Source: an uncultured Eubacteriales bacterium
GTDB taxonomy: Bacteria; Bacillota; Clostridia; Oscillospirales; Oscillospiraceae
DNA length: 60,295 bases
Assembly: GCA_902465435.1 (NCBI GenBank)
Contig: CABQNH010000007.1
Span: 1 to 60,295 of the forward strand
Direction: 5' to 3'
Below are positions 43,426-52,194 of the stretch, in pieces. Made by a program: the position numbers and the translations under genes. Below the pieces are notes generated by a model. That model did no database searches and was not told the DNA's origin. It was given only the letters and a program-made list of their open reading frames with translations. Within the stretch, counting starts at the first letter, position 1, and every line of letters starts with the position of its first letter.

Positions 43426-44103
43426 ATGCTCATTTCCTATATCCGCACCTTTGTTCTGTATATCGTCCTGATTTTTACCGTTCGCCTGATGGGCAAACGG
43501 CAGATCGGCGAGATGGAGCCTGCGGAATTCGTCGTGACGATGCTCATTGCGAACCTTGCCGCCATTCCCATGCAGGATTCCAGCATTCCGCTATATTCCG
43601 GGCTCGTTCCCATTTTAATTGTGTTGGGCGTAGAGCTGGTGATTGCCGTTCTTTCTATGCGATGCATCCCCTTCCGCCGCTTTTTCTGCGGAAAGCCTGT
43701 CATTTTGATCGACCGCGGGCAGATCGTGCAGGAAAATCTCAGGCGCACCCGAGTGACACTCGACGAGCTGACGGAGCATCTGCGCGAAAAGGACATCTTT
43801 GACCTTTCCACGATCCAGTATGCCATTTTGGAAACGGACGGCGAGATCTCCACCCTGCTCTATGCCGATTATAAGCCCGCAACCGCAAAGGCTGCCGGCG
43901 TACCGGTTCAAAACGGGGAGCTTCCCTTTACGATCGTCTCCGACGGCAAGCTGCTTTCTGACAACCTCACCTTATCCGGGCTGGATATGCATTGGCTGAA
44001 CGCGCAGCTTGCAAAGCAGCGCACGACGCTGCAAAAAACCTTTCTTCTGACTGTCGATCGAAACCGAAACGTCTATTTTGTTGCGAAGGAGGATAAGCCG
44101 TGA
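43426..44103 (+). CDS. YetF/DUF421 membrane protein
   Basis: A 225-aa protein with three N-terminal helices (to about residue 80), then two alpha/beta DUF421 domains. The family phrase RLMGKRQIGEMEPAEFVVTML is at the start, followed by RCIPFRRFFCGKPVILIDRG. Relatives affect spore-related or envelope functions in Bacillus; the biochemical role is unknown. ATG at 43426 has GCGAGGTG upstream; upstream in-frame codons are noncoding. Coupled to DUF4363. Confidence 0.88.
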   Translation: MLISYIRTFVLYIVLIFTVRLMGKRQIGEMEPAEFVVTMLIANLAAIPMQDSSIPLYSGLVPILIVLGVELVIAVLSMRCIPFRRFFCGKPVILIDRGQIVQENLRRTRVTLDELTEHLREKDIFDLSTIQYAILETDGEISTLLYADYKPATAKAAGVPVQNGELPFTIVSDGKLLSDNLTLSGLDMHWLNAQLAKQRTTLQKTFLLTVDRNRNVYFVAKEDKP

Positions 44104-44492
44104 AGCACCTTTGGATCGGCATTTCCATTCTCGCCGCCGTCTTAGCCGTAGCAATCATTTCAGGGCACGTCATTGCATCCCAAACCGGCGTCTGCGCCGA
44201 CGCGCTTTCCGGGGCGCTTTCTGCCTTTGACGACGGTGACTTTCCGACCGCGCGGCGGCACATTCAGTCCGCACAGACGCAATGGAAATCGCATCGCGGG
44301 CTGTACGCCTCCTTTTTAAGCCATGAGGACACCGAGGACGTCACCATGACCTTTGCCGAGCTGGAATCCTTTGCGCGCTTGGAGGACGCAGAGGATTTTC
44401 GTGCCTGCCTGACGCGTCTGCAGGCTATGCTGGAGCACATCATAGATATGGATCGGCCGTTTTATCATAATATTCTCGCCGCGCCTGCCTGA
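44100..44492 (+). CDS. DUF4363-type membrane-anchored protein
   Basis: A 130-aa protein with an N-terminal helix (LWIGISILAAVLAVAIISGHVIA would be residues 4-26) and a soluble helical part of about 100 residues ending in IDMDRPFYHNIL. GTG at 44100 overlaps the yetF stop (GTGA). YetF-DUF4363 pairs are recurrent in Clostridia. The gap after it, to 44628, holds no gene. Confidence 0.8.
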   Translation: MKHLWIGISILAAVLAVAIISGHVIASQTGVCADALSGALSAFDDGDFPTARRHIQSAQTQWKSHRGLYASFLSHEDTEDVTMTFAELESFARLEDAEDFRACLTRLQAMLEHIIDMDRPFYHNILAAPA

Positions 44493-44628
44493 CCACCCGC
44501 AGGCACAATCGAACAGAAGCTTCTGCTTCCATCGTCAGAACTCCATTTGCTGTCTTCCGCACAGGATCGCTTCTAGGGCTTCCGGAAGCGCTCCTCCCGC
44601 TTTGCTGCCCGCAGGACTTTTTGAACGT

Positions 44629-44673
44629 CTGGGGCGCTCCCGATGCCGGATTCCGGTATCGGGAGCGCCCCAG
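44629..44673 (-). terminator. nrdR terminator fused to a repeat end
   Basis: The 21-bp stem ctggggcgctcccgat... with one mismatch closes on an ATT loop, 22 bp after the nrdR stop. Its last bases overlap cagactgtcaat (44671-44682), the repeat family's left terminal motif; nothing else of the repeat follows. Confidence 0.8.
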
Positions 44674-44695
44674 ACTGTCAATTTTCCGTTCTGCC

Positions 44696-45151
44696 TTACT
44701 TTTCTTCTAAAATCTTATTCAGCTCGTGCATAAAGCTGTTAATATCCTTGAACTGGCGATAAACCGAAGCAAATCGGACATAGGCGACCTCGTCCAGCGG
44801 CTTGAGCCGCTCCATGACCAGCTCGCCGATTTTCTCCGTGCTGACCTCGCGTTCGAGCGAATTCTGGATGATCTGCTCAATATCCAGGACCGCCTCCTCC
44901 AACGACGCCATCGACACCGGACGCTTTTCGCATGCTCTTACCATGCCGTTCAGGATCTTGTTTCGGTCAAAGGACTGGCGGCTTCCATCCTTTTTCACCA
45001 CCACGATCGGAAGGCTTTCTACCGTTTCGTAGGTCGTGAAGCGCTTTTGACAGGCAAGGCACTCCCGCCTTCTGCGAATTGAGGTGCCATCCTCGGAATG
45101 GCGCGAATCGACGACCTTGCTCTCCTGATAGGCACAATATGGACATTTCAT
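44696..45151 (-). CDS. nrdR: Ribonucleotide reductase repressor NrdR
   Basis: A 151-aa ATP/dATP-sensing repressor: an N-terminal zinc ribbon (CPYC at residues 3-6 and CLAC at about 31-34 with RRRREC), then an ATP-cone starting LPIVVVKKDGSRQSFDRNKI. It controls nrd operons by binding NrdR boxes. RBS AGGGGAG. No nrd genes are linked here. Confidence 0.95.
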   Translation of the reverse strand: MKCPYCAYQESKVVDSRHSEDGTSIRRRRECLACQKRFTTYETVESLPIVVVKKDGSRQSFDRNKILNGMVRACEKRPVSMASLEEAVLDIEQIIQNSLEREVSTEKIGELVMERLKPLDEVAYVRFASVYRQFKDINSFMHELNKILEEK

Positions 45152-45258
45152 ATGCGAAACTCCCCTTGTCTTTCGTTTTTATCTTTTTTAGTATAACAAA
45201 GACAGCCCCTTGTGTCTACTGTTTTTTTACGGCACAAGAAGGCTGCCTCTTTGCTGCG

Positions 45259-45537
45259 CTACAGCAGCTCCTGTAAAATTTCCGGCACGCAAATCGGCGT
45301 CACGGTCGCATCGGCCATGGAAGCAATCATCTCCAAAACCGGCTTCAGCCGCGGAGAGATCCGCCGAACCGCAAAAATCTCCGTCATGCGGTCATCGTCG
45401 AGAACGACCTGCAGACCGTACATCTCCAACTGCGTTCCGTCAAACTCCAAAAGCTCAGTCAAAAGATCATAGTGCAAGCGCCGTTTCTGCCCCGCCTCCG
45501 TCCGGATCACGCGACTCGTGATTCGAATTCGTTCCAT
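45259..45537 (-). CDS. DUF6514-like small protein
   Basis: A 92-aa soluble protein. A beta-rich N-terminal half (RIRITSRVIRTEAGQKRRLHY) is followed by YGLQVVLDDDRMTEIFAVR and a C-terminal helix. The DUF6514 name is from pattern memory. GGAGG precedes the ATG. Single gene between nrdR and murI; unknown function. The 194 bp to murI hold no gene. Confidence 0.65.
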   Translation of the reverse strand: MERIRITSRVIRTEAGQKRRLHYDLLTELLEFDGTQLEMYGLQVVLDDDRMTEIFAVRRISPRLKPVLEMIASMADATVTPICVPEILQELL

Positions 45538-45731
45538 TTCACTCGCCTCCCTGCCCTATATTGAAGCACAAAATGCGGCAGGAAAACAGAAAAATCGTTC
45601 GCAAAAATCGACACGTCCGGCGCACGCCGAACTATTTCTCCAGAAACAGCGCAAAACGACCGGATTTCTTTAAAAATTCAAAACTTTTTCCTAAATGAAT
45701 GGTGCGAATTCTGTCGAACGAAAGCGCGGCG

Positions 45732-46502
45732 CTACGCGTGCAACAGCCATTCGGCACGCGCAAGCATCTGACTGCAATTCATACTGTTTTGCAGCTCCAC
45801 CCGGCCGTCGCCCTGCTCCCGCAAAAGTCCGCGCTCCGCAAGTCGGTGCCGGGTTTCCCGCGCCGTCCCCTCGCTTCCGTCCAGAAGCTCCACGCGGTCG
45901 CCCGCAATTTTCTGCAGCAGCGGCCGGATGAAGGGATAATGTGTGCAGCCCAGCACGATGGCATCCAATCCCTCGCGAAGGTAGGGCGTCAGCCGCGCGC
46001 GCAGGAAACGCTCCAGTTCATCCCCGTCCAGAATCCCGCGCTCGATATACTCGACAAGACCCGGGCAGGGCAGGCTCTCAATCGTACAGTCTGCGGCGCA
46101 GCGCGCCATCAGATCGGCAAATTTTTTCTCCCGCAGCGTGGTATCCGTCGCCATGACCAGAACTCTGCCTCCCGTATGCCGTGAGGCGGCCAGCTTCAGC
46201 GCCGGTTCGATACCGACCACGATCAGCGAAGGATGTGCCTCACGCAGCTGCGTGATGGCCGCGGAGGTCGCCGTATTGCAGGCAATGACCAGTGCCTTAA
46301 CTGGATGCCGAAGCAGGCGATCGGTTGCCTGAAACGTCAGGCGGCGAATCTCCTGCGTGCTTTTAGGGCCATAGGGGGCATTTTTCGAATCGCCGAAATA
46401 GAGAAAATGCTCGTGCGGCATCTGCCTGACCAGCTCGCGCAGCACACTGATCCCGCCCAAACCGGAATCAAATACCGCGATCGCATCCTGTTTTTGATAC
46501 AA
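45732..46502 (-). CDS. murI: Glutamate racemase
   Basis: A 256-aa enzyme giving D-Glu for peptidoglycan (used by MurD). Motifs: AVFDSGLGGISVL, first catalytic Cys in IACNTATSAAI, second in LGCTHYPFIRPL, and GDSKNAPYG. The start is TTG at 46502, eight bases after GGAGGGGG; a GTG nine bases earlier touches the site. The C-terminus extends about ten residues past the last motif. Own sigma-A promoter, divergent from the DUF1846 gene. Confidence 0.94.
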   Translation of the reverse strand: MYQKQDAIAVFDSGLGGISVLRELVRQMPHEHFLYFGDSKNAPYGPKSTQEIRRLTFQATDRLLRHPVKALVIACNTATSAAITQLREAHPSLIVVGIEPALKLAASRHTGGRVLVMATDTTLREKKFADLMARCAADCTIESLPCPGLVEYIERGILDGDELERFLRARLTPYLREGLDAIVLGCTHYPFIRPLLQKIAGDRVELLDGSEGTARETRHRLAERGLLREQGDGRVELQNSMNCSQMLARAEWLLHA

Positions 46503-46533
46503 GCCGTACACCCCCTCCAAAGCTAACAGTTTT

Positions 46534-46562
46534 ATTATACCCCTGTGTAAAATTTTTTGCAA
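46534..46562 (-). promoter_or_regulatory. Promoter of murI
   Basis: Minus strand TTGCAA, 17 bp, perfect TATAAT, with a leader of about 25 nt to the TTG start. Confidence 0.8.
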
Positions 46563-46570
46563 TCCTTTTG

Positions 46571-46599
46571 TTGTTTTTGGGCGGGAAATCGGGTATCAT
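46571..46599 (+). promoter_or_regulatory. Promoter of the DUF1846 gene
   Basis: TTGTTT, 17 bp, TATCAT, ending 27 bp before the ATG; divergent from the murI promoter eight bases away. Confidence 0.55.
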
Positions 46600-46626
46600 G
46601 GGGATAGCAATTAAGGAGGGCTCTGT

Positions 46627-48111
46627 ATGCAAGCATTGGGATTTGACAACAACGCCTACATTCGGCTGCAAACGCAGAAGATTTTAGAGCGCCGTCAGCT
46701 TCTCGGCGGTAAGCTTTATCTGGAATTCGGCGGCAAGCTTTTTGACGACTATCACGCCGCGCGCGTGCTGCCGGGCTTCGCGCCGGACAGCAAAATGCAG
46801 ATGCTGCTGACCATCAAGGACAGTGCGGAAATCGTCATTGCGATCAATTCCGCGGATATCGAAAAGAACAAGGTGCGCGGCGACCTGGGCATCACCTACG
46901 ATTTGGACGTCATGCGTTTGATCGACGCATTTCGGGAATACGGCCTTTGCGTCAGCAGCGTCGTGCTGACGCGGTACGCAAAGCAGCCCGCTGCCGAGGC
47001 CTTCGAGCGCAAGCTCAATGCACTGGGCGTGCGCACCTACCGACATTACCCGATCCCCGATTATCCTGCAAATCCTTCCCACATTCTCTCTGACGAGGGC
47101 TTTGGGAAAAACGATTACATTGAAACATCGCGTCCGGTCGTTGTCGTCACCGCGCCCGGACCCGGCAGCGGAAAAATGGCCACCTGCCTTTCCCAGCTCT
47201 ACCACGATAATCTGCACGGCATCCGCGCGGGCTATGCCAAATTCGAGACCTTCCCAATCTGGAATTTGCCGCTCAAGCATCCGGTCAACCTAGCTTACGA
47301 GGCGGCGACCGTAGATTTGGACGATGTGAACATGATCGACCCCTTCCATTTGGAGGCCTACGGGGAAACCACGGTCAATTACAACCGCGACATCGAGATC
47401 TTCCCCGTTTTGCAGGACATTTTCCGCCGGATCTACGGAAGCTGTCCCTATAAGAGCCCAACGGACATGGGCGTCAACATGGCCGGCTACGCAATTTCCG
47501 ACGATGCCGTCTGCCGTCAGGCCGCAAAGGAGGAAATCATCCGCCGCTATTACGCGGCCGCCTGCGCCGCCAGACGCGGCGTCGCCGAGTCCTCGCAGGT
47601 TCATAAGCTGGAGCTTTTAATGAACACGCTCGGTATCACGCCGTCCGACCGCAGCTGCGTTACCCCGGCCAAGCAGCGTGCCGCCGAAACCGGCCTCCCG
47701 GCCACGGCAATCGCCCTGCCGGACGGCACAATTGTAACCGGAAAGACCTCACAGCTGCTTGGCTGCGCCTCTGCGGCGCTTCTAAACGCGCTTAAGCGGC
47801 TTGCCGGGATTGACGACGCCATTCAGCTGCTTTCTCCCGCCGTCATTACGCCAATTCAGGCACTGAAAACCGCGCATTTGGGAAACCGGAATCCTCGGCT
47901 GCATACGGATGAAATTCTAATTGCACTGTCCATCTGCGCCGTAACCAATCCAACGGCGGCACTCGCATTGGAAAAGCTCGATACATTGAGGGGCTGTCAG
48001 GCGCATACCTCCGTCATTCTTTCCTCAGTGGATGAAACCGTGTTTAAGAACTTGGGAATGAACGTCACCTGTGAGCCGGTTTATCAAACGCAGCGGCTCT
48101 ACCACAAATAA
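46627..48111 (+). CDS. DUF1846 protein
   Basis: A 494-aa cytosolic protein. The family phrase FDNNAYIRLQTQKILERR is at the N-terminus, and VVVTAPGPGSGKMATCLSQLYHD in the middle is a P-loop-like GPGSGK loop. TDMGVNMAGY and SSQVHKLELLM follow. Length matches DUF1846 proteins (about 500 aa), which are structurally characterised but have no settled activity. Strong AAGGAGG, own promoter and terminator. Confidence 0.92.
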   Translation: MQALGFDNNAYIRLQTQKILERRQLLGGKLYLEFGGKLFDDYHAARVLPGFAPDSKMQMLLTIKDSAEIVIAINSADIEKNKVRGDLGITYDLDVMRLIDAFREYGLCVSSVVLTRYAKQPAAEAFERKLNALGVRTYRHYPIPDYPANPSHILSDEGFGKNDYIETSRPVVVVTAPGPGSGKMATCLSQLYHDNLHGIRAGYAKFETFPIWNLPLKHPVNLAYEAATVDLDDVNMIDPFHLEAYGETTVNYNRDIEIFPVLQDIFRRIYGSCPYKSPTDMGVNMAGYAISDDAVCRQAAKEEIIRRYYAAACAARRGVAESSQVHKLELLMNTLGITPSDRSCVTPAKQRAAETGLPATAIALPDGTIVTGKTSQLLGCASAALLNALKRLAGIDDAIQLLSPAVITPIQALKTAHLGNRNPRLHTDEILIALSICAVTNPTAALALEKLDTLRGCQAHTSVILSSVDETVFKNLGMNVTCEPVYQTQRLYHK

Positions 48112-48131
48112 ATAAAGAAAGAAAGAAAGAT

Positions 48132-48160
48132 GGGGCGCGGCTCATGAAGAGCCGCGCCCC
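48132..48160 (+). terminator. Terminator after DUF1846 gene
   Basis: The 11-bp perfect stem ggggcgcggct/agccgcgcccc, preceded by a purine repeat (gaaagaaagaaag) and followed by gcgctttctt. It also serves the convergent htrA end. Confidence 0.8.
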
Positions 48161-48189
48161 GCGCTTTCTTCTGTCGTCTTTCTTCCTGC

Positions 48190-49653
48190 TTACGGGAACT
48201 GGAAGCCGGGGAAGCCGCCGTTCTCATTGCCATAGCCGTAGCTGTCGCCACTGCCCTGAGAAGGCTCTGTCTCCTGCGTTTGTCCCTGCTCACCGGAGTC
48301 GGTCTGCTCCTCGCGGGGCTTCTCGTCCAATGTAATATCCAGCTTCAGCGTTTGCCCTGCACGATAAATGCTCAGCGTTGTCTGATCGCCGGCCGAGAAT
48401 TTTTTCAGCGCTGCTGCCAGCTCTGCATAGGAGCCGATCTCATAGTCGCCGATTGCCGTAATGATATCGCCCTGCTGCACGCCCGCTTTGGCTGCGCAGT
48501 TGCCCTCTACGACCTGGCTGACATAAACGCCGACCGGTAGGCCATAGACCGCCGCCGTCGAGGTGTCCAGATCTCTGGGATAAATGCCGAGATAAGGCTG
48601 GCCGACAACATAGCCATACTGCTTGAGATCGTTCACGATCTTCATCACATCGTTAATCGGGATGGCAAAGCCAAGACCCTCAATGGTTGTGCCGGAATTG
48701 GTCGAGCCGGAATACTTTGCCGTTGTAATGCCGACCACGTTGCCGTTGGAGTCAAACAGCGGGCCGCCGGAGTTACCGGAATTGATCGCTGCATCCGTTT
48801 GCATCATGTTGATCGGCGTGCCGTCCGTATTGATCACGCGGTCAAGTGCGCTGATGTAGCCGACCGTCATCGTATAGGTCAGCTCGCCAAGCGGGTTGCC
48901 GATTGCGGAAACCTGATCGCCGACTGCCAGCGAATCCGAATCGCCGATGGAGACGGCGGTCAGCCCGGTCGCGTCGATCTTCAAAAGCGCAACGTCATTG
49001 GTTGCTTCATAGCCGACAACCGTAGCGGGATATTCCTTGCCGTCATAAAGCGTAACGGTCAGTGTGCTGGCTCCCTCGACAACGTGATAGTTCGTCACGA
49101 TGTAGCCGTCCGACGAAATGATAAAGCCGGAGCCGCTGCTTGCCGTTGCGGAGACCTGTCCAAAAATATTCGTTCTTGTGGATTCGTTTGCGATACCGAC
49201 AACGGCGGAAACATTCTTTGCATAAACCTGCTTCGGCGTCATGGCAACATCGGACGTGTTGGTCTTAATGGCCGGTGTCGCCGCAGTGCTGCCGGAAGGC
49301 TCGGTGCTCGTCGGAGTCTGTGCAGCGGTTGTATCGGAGCCGCGAGAGCGCATATACTCCGCGCCGAGGAAGCCGCCGCCAACACCGCCGAGCAAGGCGC
49401 ACACCAGCGCGATTGCCGCAATCTTCAGCCCAAACTGCTCATGCTTTTTCTTTTCTTTTTTCGGCTTCTCGCGCTTGCCGGAAGCCGAATGCATAACCGG
49501 CGGCTGCTGCGAGACCTCATAGGCCGGCTCTGCCTCTTCCTGCTGTGCTTCCTGTGCCTCCGCGTCGAAGGCCTCGATCATCGGTTCGTCCGGCTCAAAC
49601 TCCGGGAAGCCGCCATTCTCCTGATTGTAATCGTAGCGATCTAATTCACTCAT
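48190..49653 (-). CDS. htrA: HtrA/DegP-type membrane-anchored serine protease
   Basis: A 487-aa protein. A 90-residue acidic cytoplasmic N-terminus (many Glu/Gln, then KREKPKKEKKKHEQ) is followed by one transmembrane helix (about 97-118), a trypsin-like domain with the triad His in VTNYHVV, Asp in TNDVALLK and Ser in NSGNSGGPLF, one PDZ domain, and a Gln/Glu/Gly-rich tail. It degrades misfolded envelope proteins. ENGGFPEF occurs near the N-terminus and ENGGFPGF near the C-terminus, an odd terminal duplication. Start ATG at 49653 with AAGGAG upstream. Confidence 0.94.
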   Translation of the reverse strand: MSELDRYDYNQENGGFPEFEPDEPMIEAFDAEAQEAQQEEAEPAYEVSQQPPVMHSASGKREKPKKEKKKHEQFGLKIAAIALVCALLGGVGGGFLGAEYMRSRGSDTTAAQTPTSTEPSGSTAATPAIKTNTSDVAMTPKQVYAKNVSAVVGIANESTRTNIFGQVSATASSGSGFIISSDGYIVTNYHVVEGASTLTVTLYDGKEYPATVVGYEATNDVALLKIDATGLTAVSIGDSDSLAVGDQVSAIGNPLGELTYTMTVGYISALDRVINTDGTPINMMQTDAAINSGNSGGPLFDSNGNVVGITTAKYSGSTNSGTTIEGLGFAIPINDVMKIVNDLKQYGYVVGQPYLGIYPRDLDTSTAAVYGLPVGVYVSQVVEGNCAAKAGVQQGDIITAIGDYEIGSYAELAAALKKFSAGDQTTLSIYRAGQTLKLDITLDEKPREEQTDSGEQGQTQETEPSQGSGDSYGYGNENGGFPGFQFP

Positions 49654-50071
49654 TTTGCTCAGCTCCTTGCGCTGTATTTTATATGCTTTCATTCTAAGTC
49701 GGCTTTGTTACGAAAATATGACCTTGATAATAACGTTTTTTGAAGTACGCACACCCTTACTTTTTCCACTTTGCGGCAGTCTCATACAGAAATCGGTAGA
49801 TATCCGGTGTGCATATCGCGTCCTATGCGCCCCAAGTGCTTTGTCCGGCCTGCCTCCGCTCTGCCCCTCCAGCCGAATTGTGCAAAGACTCCGCAGTCTT
49901 TCCCGTGCTCTCTCAGCTTCCCCTATTTCTTGATACGCTCTGACCCCACCCGTAGGGGCATACCGCTGCACGGTTTGAAACGCGCGGAAGCACCGGACGC
50001 CGCCCCGATTTTCAAGTCGGAGCCTTGGATCACTCCGCGATCCGCCGCTGGGAATTTCTGCAGCACCGCTC
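49654..50071. other. Intergenic stretch with a candidate structured RNA (49843-50006)
   Basis: No convincing gene is found. A nested set of pairings exists: gtccgg (49843-49848) with ccggac (about 49993-49998), tgc..tccgc with gcgga..gca just inside, and gcccct (49863-49868) with aggggc (49934-49939). A local hairpin aaagact-ccgc-agtcttt (49884-49901) lies within. Further hairpins, ccga/tcgg (50006-50021) and ggatc/gatcc (50028-50044), follow. The pairing suits either strand. It does not match RNase P, tmRNA, SRP or 6S sequence as I know them. Confidence 0.35.
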
Positions 50072-50100
50072 TTGCACATCCCGCATTAAAATGCTATACT
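50072..50100 (+). promoter_or_regulatory. Promoter of the HPr-kinase-like gene
   Basis: TTGCAC, 17 bp, TATACT, about 48 bp before the ATG. Confidence 0.7.
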
Positions 50101-50148
50101 ATCGGCAACTGCCAAAAACGCGACGGCAACGGAAGGGAGCGAATTACA

Positions 50149-51024
50149 ATGGATCATTATCTCCGTCTTGCCGGGCTTCGAATTCTACTGCGCGCCCCGT
50201 TTGCTCTGCGCCCGCACGCCTGCCTGCGTCCGTTTCTCACCGACACCGGCAGCGAGCAGGCATGGAACATTCGCTATACGCTGCTTTCTAACGCAGAGCG
50301 GCAGGCGTTCCCCGCCGATGCGCACTGCATTTTTTCCGATCGGCGGATGCGCATTTCCCAATATAGCGGCGGCAAGATCTGGCAGTTTTCGGCGTGGGCT
50401 GCCGACCCGTCGAGTCCGCAAAATCCGCTGCTGCTCGAAATCGCTCCCAACGACTTTTTGCTTTTCTTTCCGGAGCAGCAGCTTGCCCGGCTTGCCGACG
50501 CGTCCGATTTTACAAATTTCTTAGCGCTGGAAGCGATTTTAGCGCGGTTTGACCGGCTCTTCCTGCACAGCTCCGTTGTGCTTTGGCAGGGAAAGGCGCT
50601 CGCATTCTGTGCCGCCTCCGGCGTTGGGAAATCCACGCACGCCGCACTTTGGGCTTCCCACCTCGGCGCGGACATTCTCAACGGCGACCGCTGTCTGCTG
50701 GAGCCGGTAGAGGGCGGATTTCTCGCGCACGGCTCGCCATGCGCAGGCTCCTCGGGGATCTATCGCCGAGACTGTGCCCCGCTTGCGGGCATCTTTCTTC
50801 TGCAGCAGGCGCAGGAAAATCAGGTGCGCCGCGTTTCCCATGCAGAAGCCTTTCGTTCGCTATTGCAGCAATCCGTCATCATCCAATGGGAGGAAGCGCT
50901 GACTGCACGCGCCTGCGACCTGCTTCTGCGCCTGACCCAATGTCTGCCCGTCTGGCAGCTTTCCTGCCGACCGGATCCAGAAGCCGCGCTGCTGGCCAGG
51001 GAGACTGCCTTTCCGTCCCCGTAG
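50149..51024 (+). CDS. HPr-kinase-related P-loop protein
   Basis: A 291-aa protein. The C-terminal half has Walker A AASGVGKSTHAALW, followed by GADILNGDRCLLEP and an HSSVVLW strand before it, the arrangement of HprK C-terminal/PEP-carboxykinase-like kinases that appear in peptide-modification and capsule clusters. The N-terminal half is unknown. No PTS, HPr or radical-SAM partner is beside it, so its substrate is open. ATG at 50149 has AAGGGAG upstream; an open frame upstream to 49771 lacks a site. Confidence 0.8.
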   Translation: MDHYLRLAGLRILLRAPFALRPHACLRPFLTDTGSEQAWNIRYTLLSNAERQAFPADAHCIFSDRRMRISQYSGGKIWQFSAWAADPSSPQNPLLLEIAPNDFLLFFPEQQLARLADASDFTNFLALEAILARFDRLFLHSSVVLWQGKALAFCAASGVGKSTHAALWASHLGADILNGDRCLLEPVEGGFLAHGSPCAGSSGIYRRDCAPLAGIFLLQQAQENQVRRVSHAEAFRSLLQQSVIIQWEEALTARACDLLLRLTQCLPVWQLSCRPDPEAALLARETAFPSP

Positions 51025-51314
51025 GCATCGATTTGCAGCGCCCCGCCGGAAACGTGTTTTGCGTCGGCTACGTCGACAATACGCATAATTTGCCGAAATT
51101 TCAAATTTGTTTTTTCTTTGTTCACAACTCATTCAAAGTTATCATTTAAGCTAAAGCCATAAAAGAAACAAACCTCCCGCCAAGATTTGTTCTCTTTTAC
51201 CTCTCTTTTCTTTCTATTTTTTCTCTCTCATTTCACAAGAAAAGCGCATCGGAGCGTGCAAGCGTTCCCGATGCGTTTTTCTTTTTCTCTGTCCGCCTCG
51301 CCATAATTCCAGGT
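51025..51314. other. Intergenic region with terminator at 51246-51287
   Basis: No gene is seen. The stretch 51140-51235 is strongly pyrimidine-rich on the plus strand. A hairpin, cgcatcgg...ccgatgcg, followed by TTTTTCTTTTT at 51246-51287 is a good intrinsic terminator for an upstream plus-strand transcript. Confidence 0.7.
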
Positions 51315-51342
51315 ACCAGGCTCCCATCTGCCGCATACAATG
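51315..51342 (+). promoter_or_regulatory. Possible SigK promoter of the collagen-like gene
   Basis: An AC dinucleotide (51315-51316), 17 bp, then CATACAATG resembles the late mother-cell SigK pattern (AC-16/17-CATANNNTA) with one mismatch. It is 37 bp before the ATG and fits a spore-surface protein. Confidence 0.4.
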
Positions 51343-51379
51343 AAATAGCAATTTTCGACTTTTATAAGGATGAAAAACT

Positions 51380-52194
51380 ATGAACTATTACAATGGAGCC
51401 TTCAAAGGAAATCGCTGCTGTCAGCCGGATCCATGCGGCGCCTGCGAGGTCGTTCAGGGACCTGCGGGGCCTATGGGGCCGGAAGGGCCCCGCGGCGAAC
51501 AGGGTGTGCGCGGTGAGCAGGGACCCATGGGGCCTCGCGGTATCAAGGGGGAACAGGGCTGCCCGGGACCGGTTGGGCCGCAGGGTGAGCAGGGCATTCC
51601 CGGGCCGCAGGGCGAAAAAGGAGACCCGGAGAACAGGGCGAGCAGGGCATGCAAGGCCCCAAAGGGGAGCCCGGCGATACGCCCGATATTACCGTCGTTG
51701 AGGACACTCCGCTCAGCTATAGGCTGCAGTTTAAAACCACTGTGCAGGAACTGACAACGCCAAACCTTTTTGCACCCTTCACGGAATACCATTTTGACCT
51801 TTCCGCGATCAATAGTACCCTCGCCATTCCATTGCGCGATTTAATATTAACGTATCAAACGACCTCCTCCAGCGCAATTCGTATTACCATCGCGCCAAAG
51901 GACACTGCGGCTCCCGTTTTAGCGGATATACGCCGAACCTCAATTTACAACGGCGGCACCGTCGAGGCTCAAACCTTTAATAATGCTTCCATTTCCGGTC
52001 GTACCGTGCTGGACGAGATCGTATACACGCAGTCGCAGGAAACGCATAACATTAAAATTCGCCAGCAGGATCCCGGCACGAAGCTCTGGTCCCTGTGCGA
52101 GGTACAGTCGTTCCTCTCTGCCGGCGGCGCCCGCAGCTCCATCCGCGTCCAATGGGCGGAATATGACGTCACCTATCCGGAGCCGACGGCATAA
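51380..52194 (+). pseudogene. Collagen-like (BclA-type) spore-surface protein, frameshifted
   Basis: ATG at 51380 after AAGGATG. The product starts MNYYNGAFKGNRCCQPDPC, then has about 16 Gly-X-Y triplets (GPAGPMGPEGPRGEQG...). At about 51628-51632 the expected CCCGGGAG reads CCCGGAG: one G is missing, and the original frame ends at 51754. The next frame resumes the triplets (GEQGEQGMQGPKGEPGD) and continues through a beta-rich C-terminal domain of about 170 residues to 52194. Such a layout (Cys-rich N-terminus, collagen stalk, globular head) is that of exosporium/coat filaments. It is either inactivated or a sequence error. Confidence 0.8.

Noticed and set aside
49843..50006. 6S, SRP or tmRNA gene
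   Set aside because: Lacks the SRP ggaaggaagcag-type loop, the tmRNA CCA end and 6S closing-stem pattern; left as an unknown structure.
49708..50079. 123-codon minus-strand gene in the htrA-HprK gap
   Set aside because: No RBS, no recognisable domain and no homologous phrase; it covers the structured region instead.
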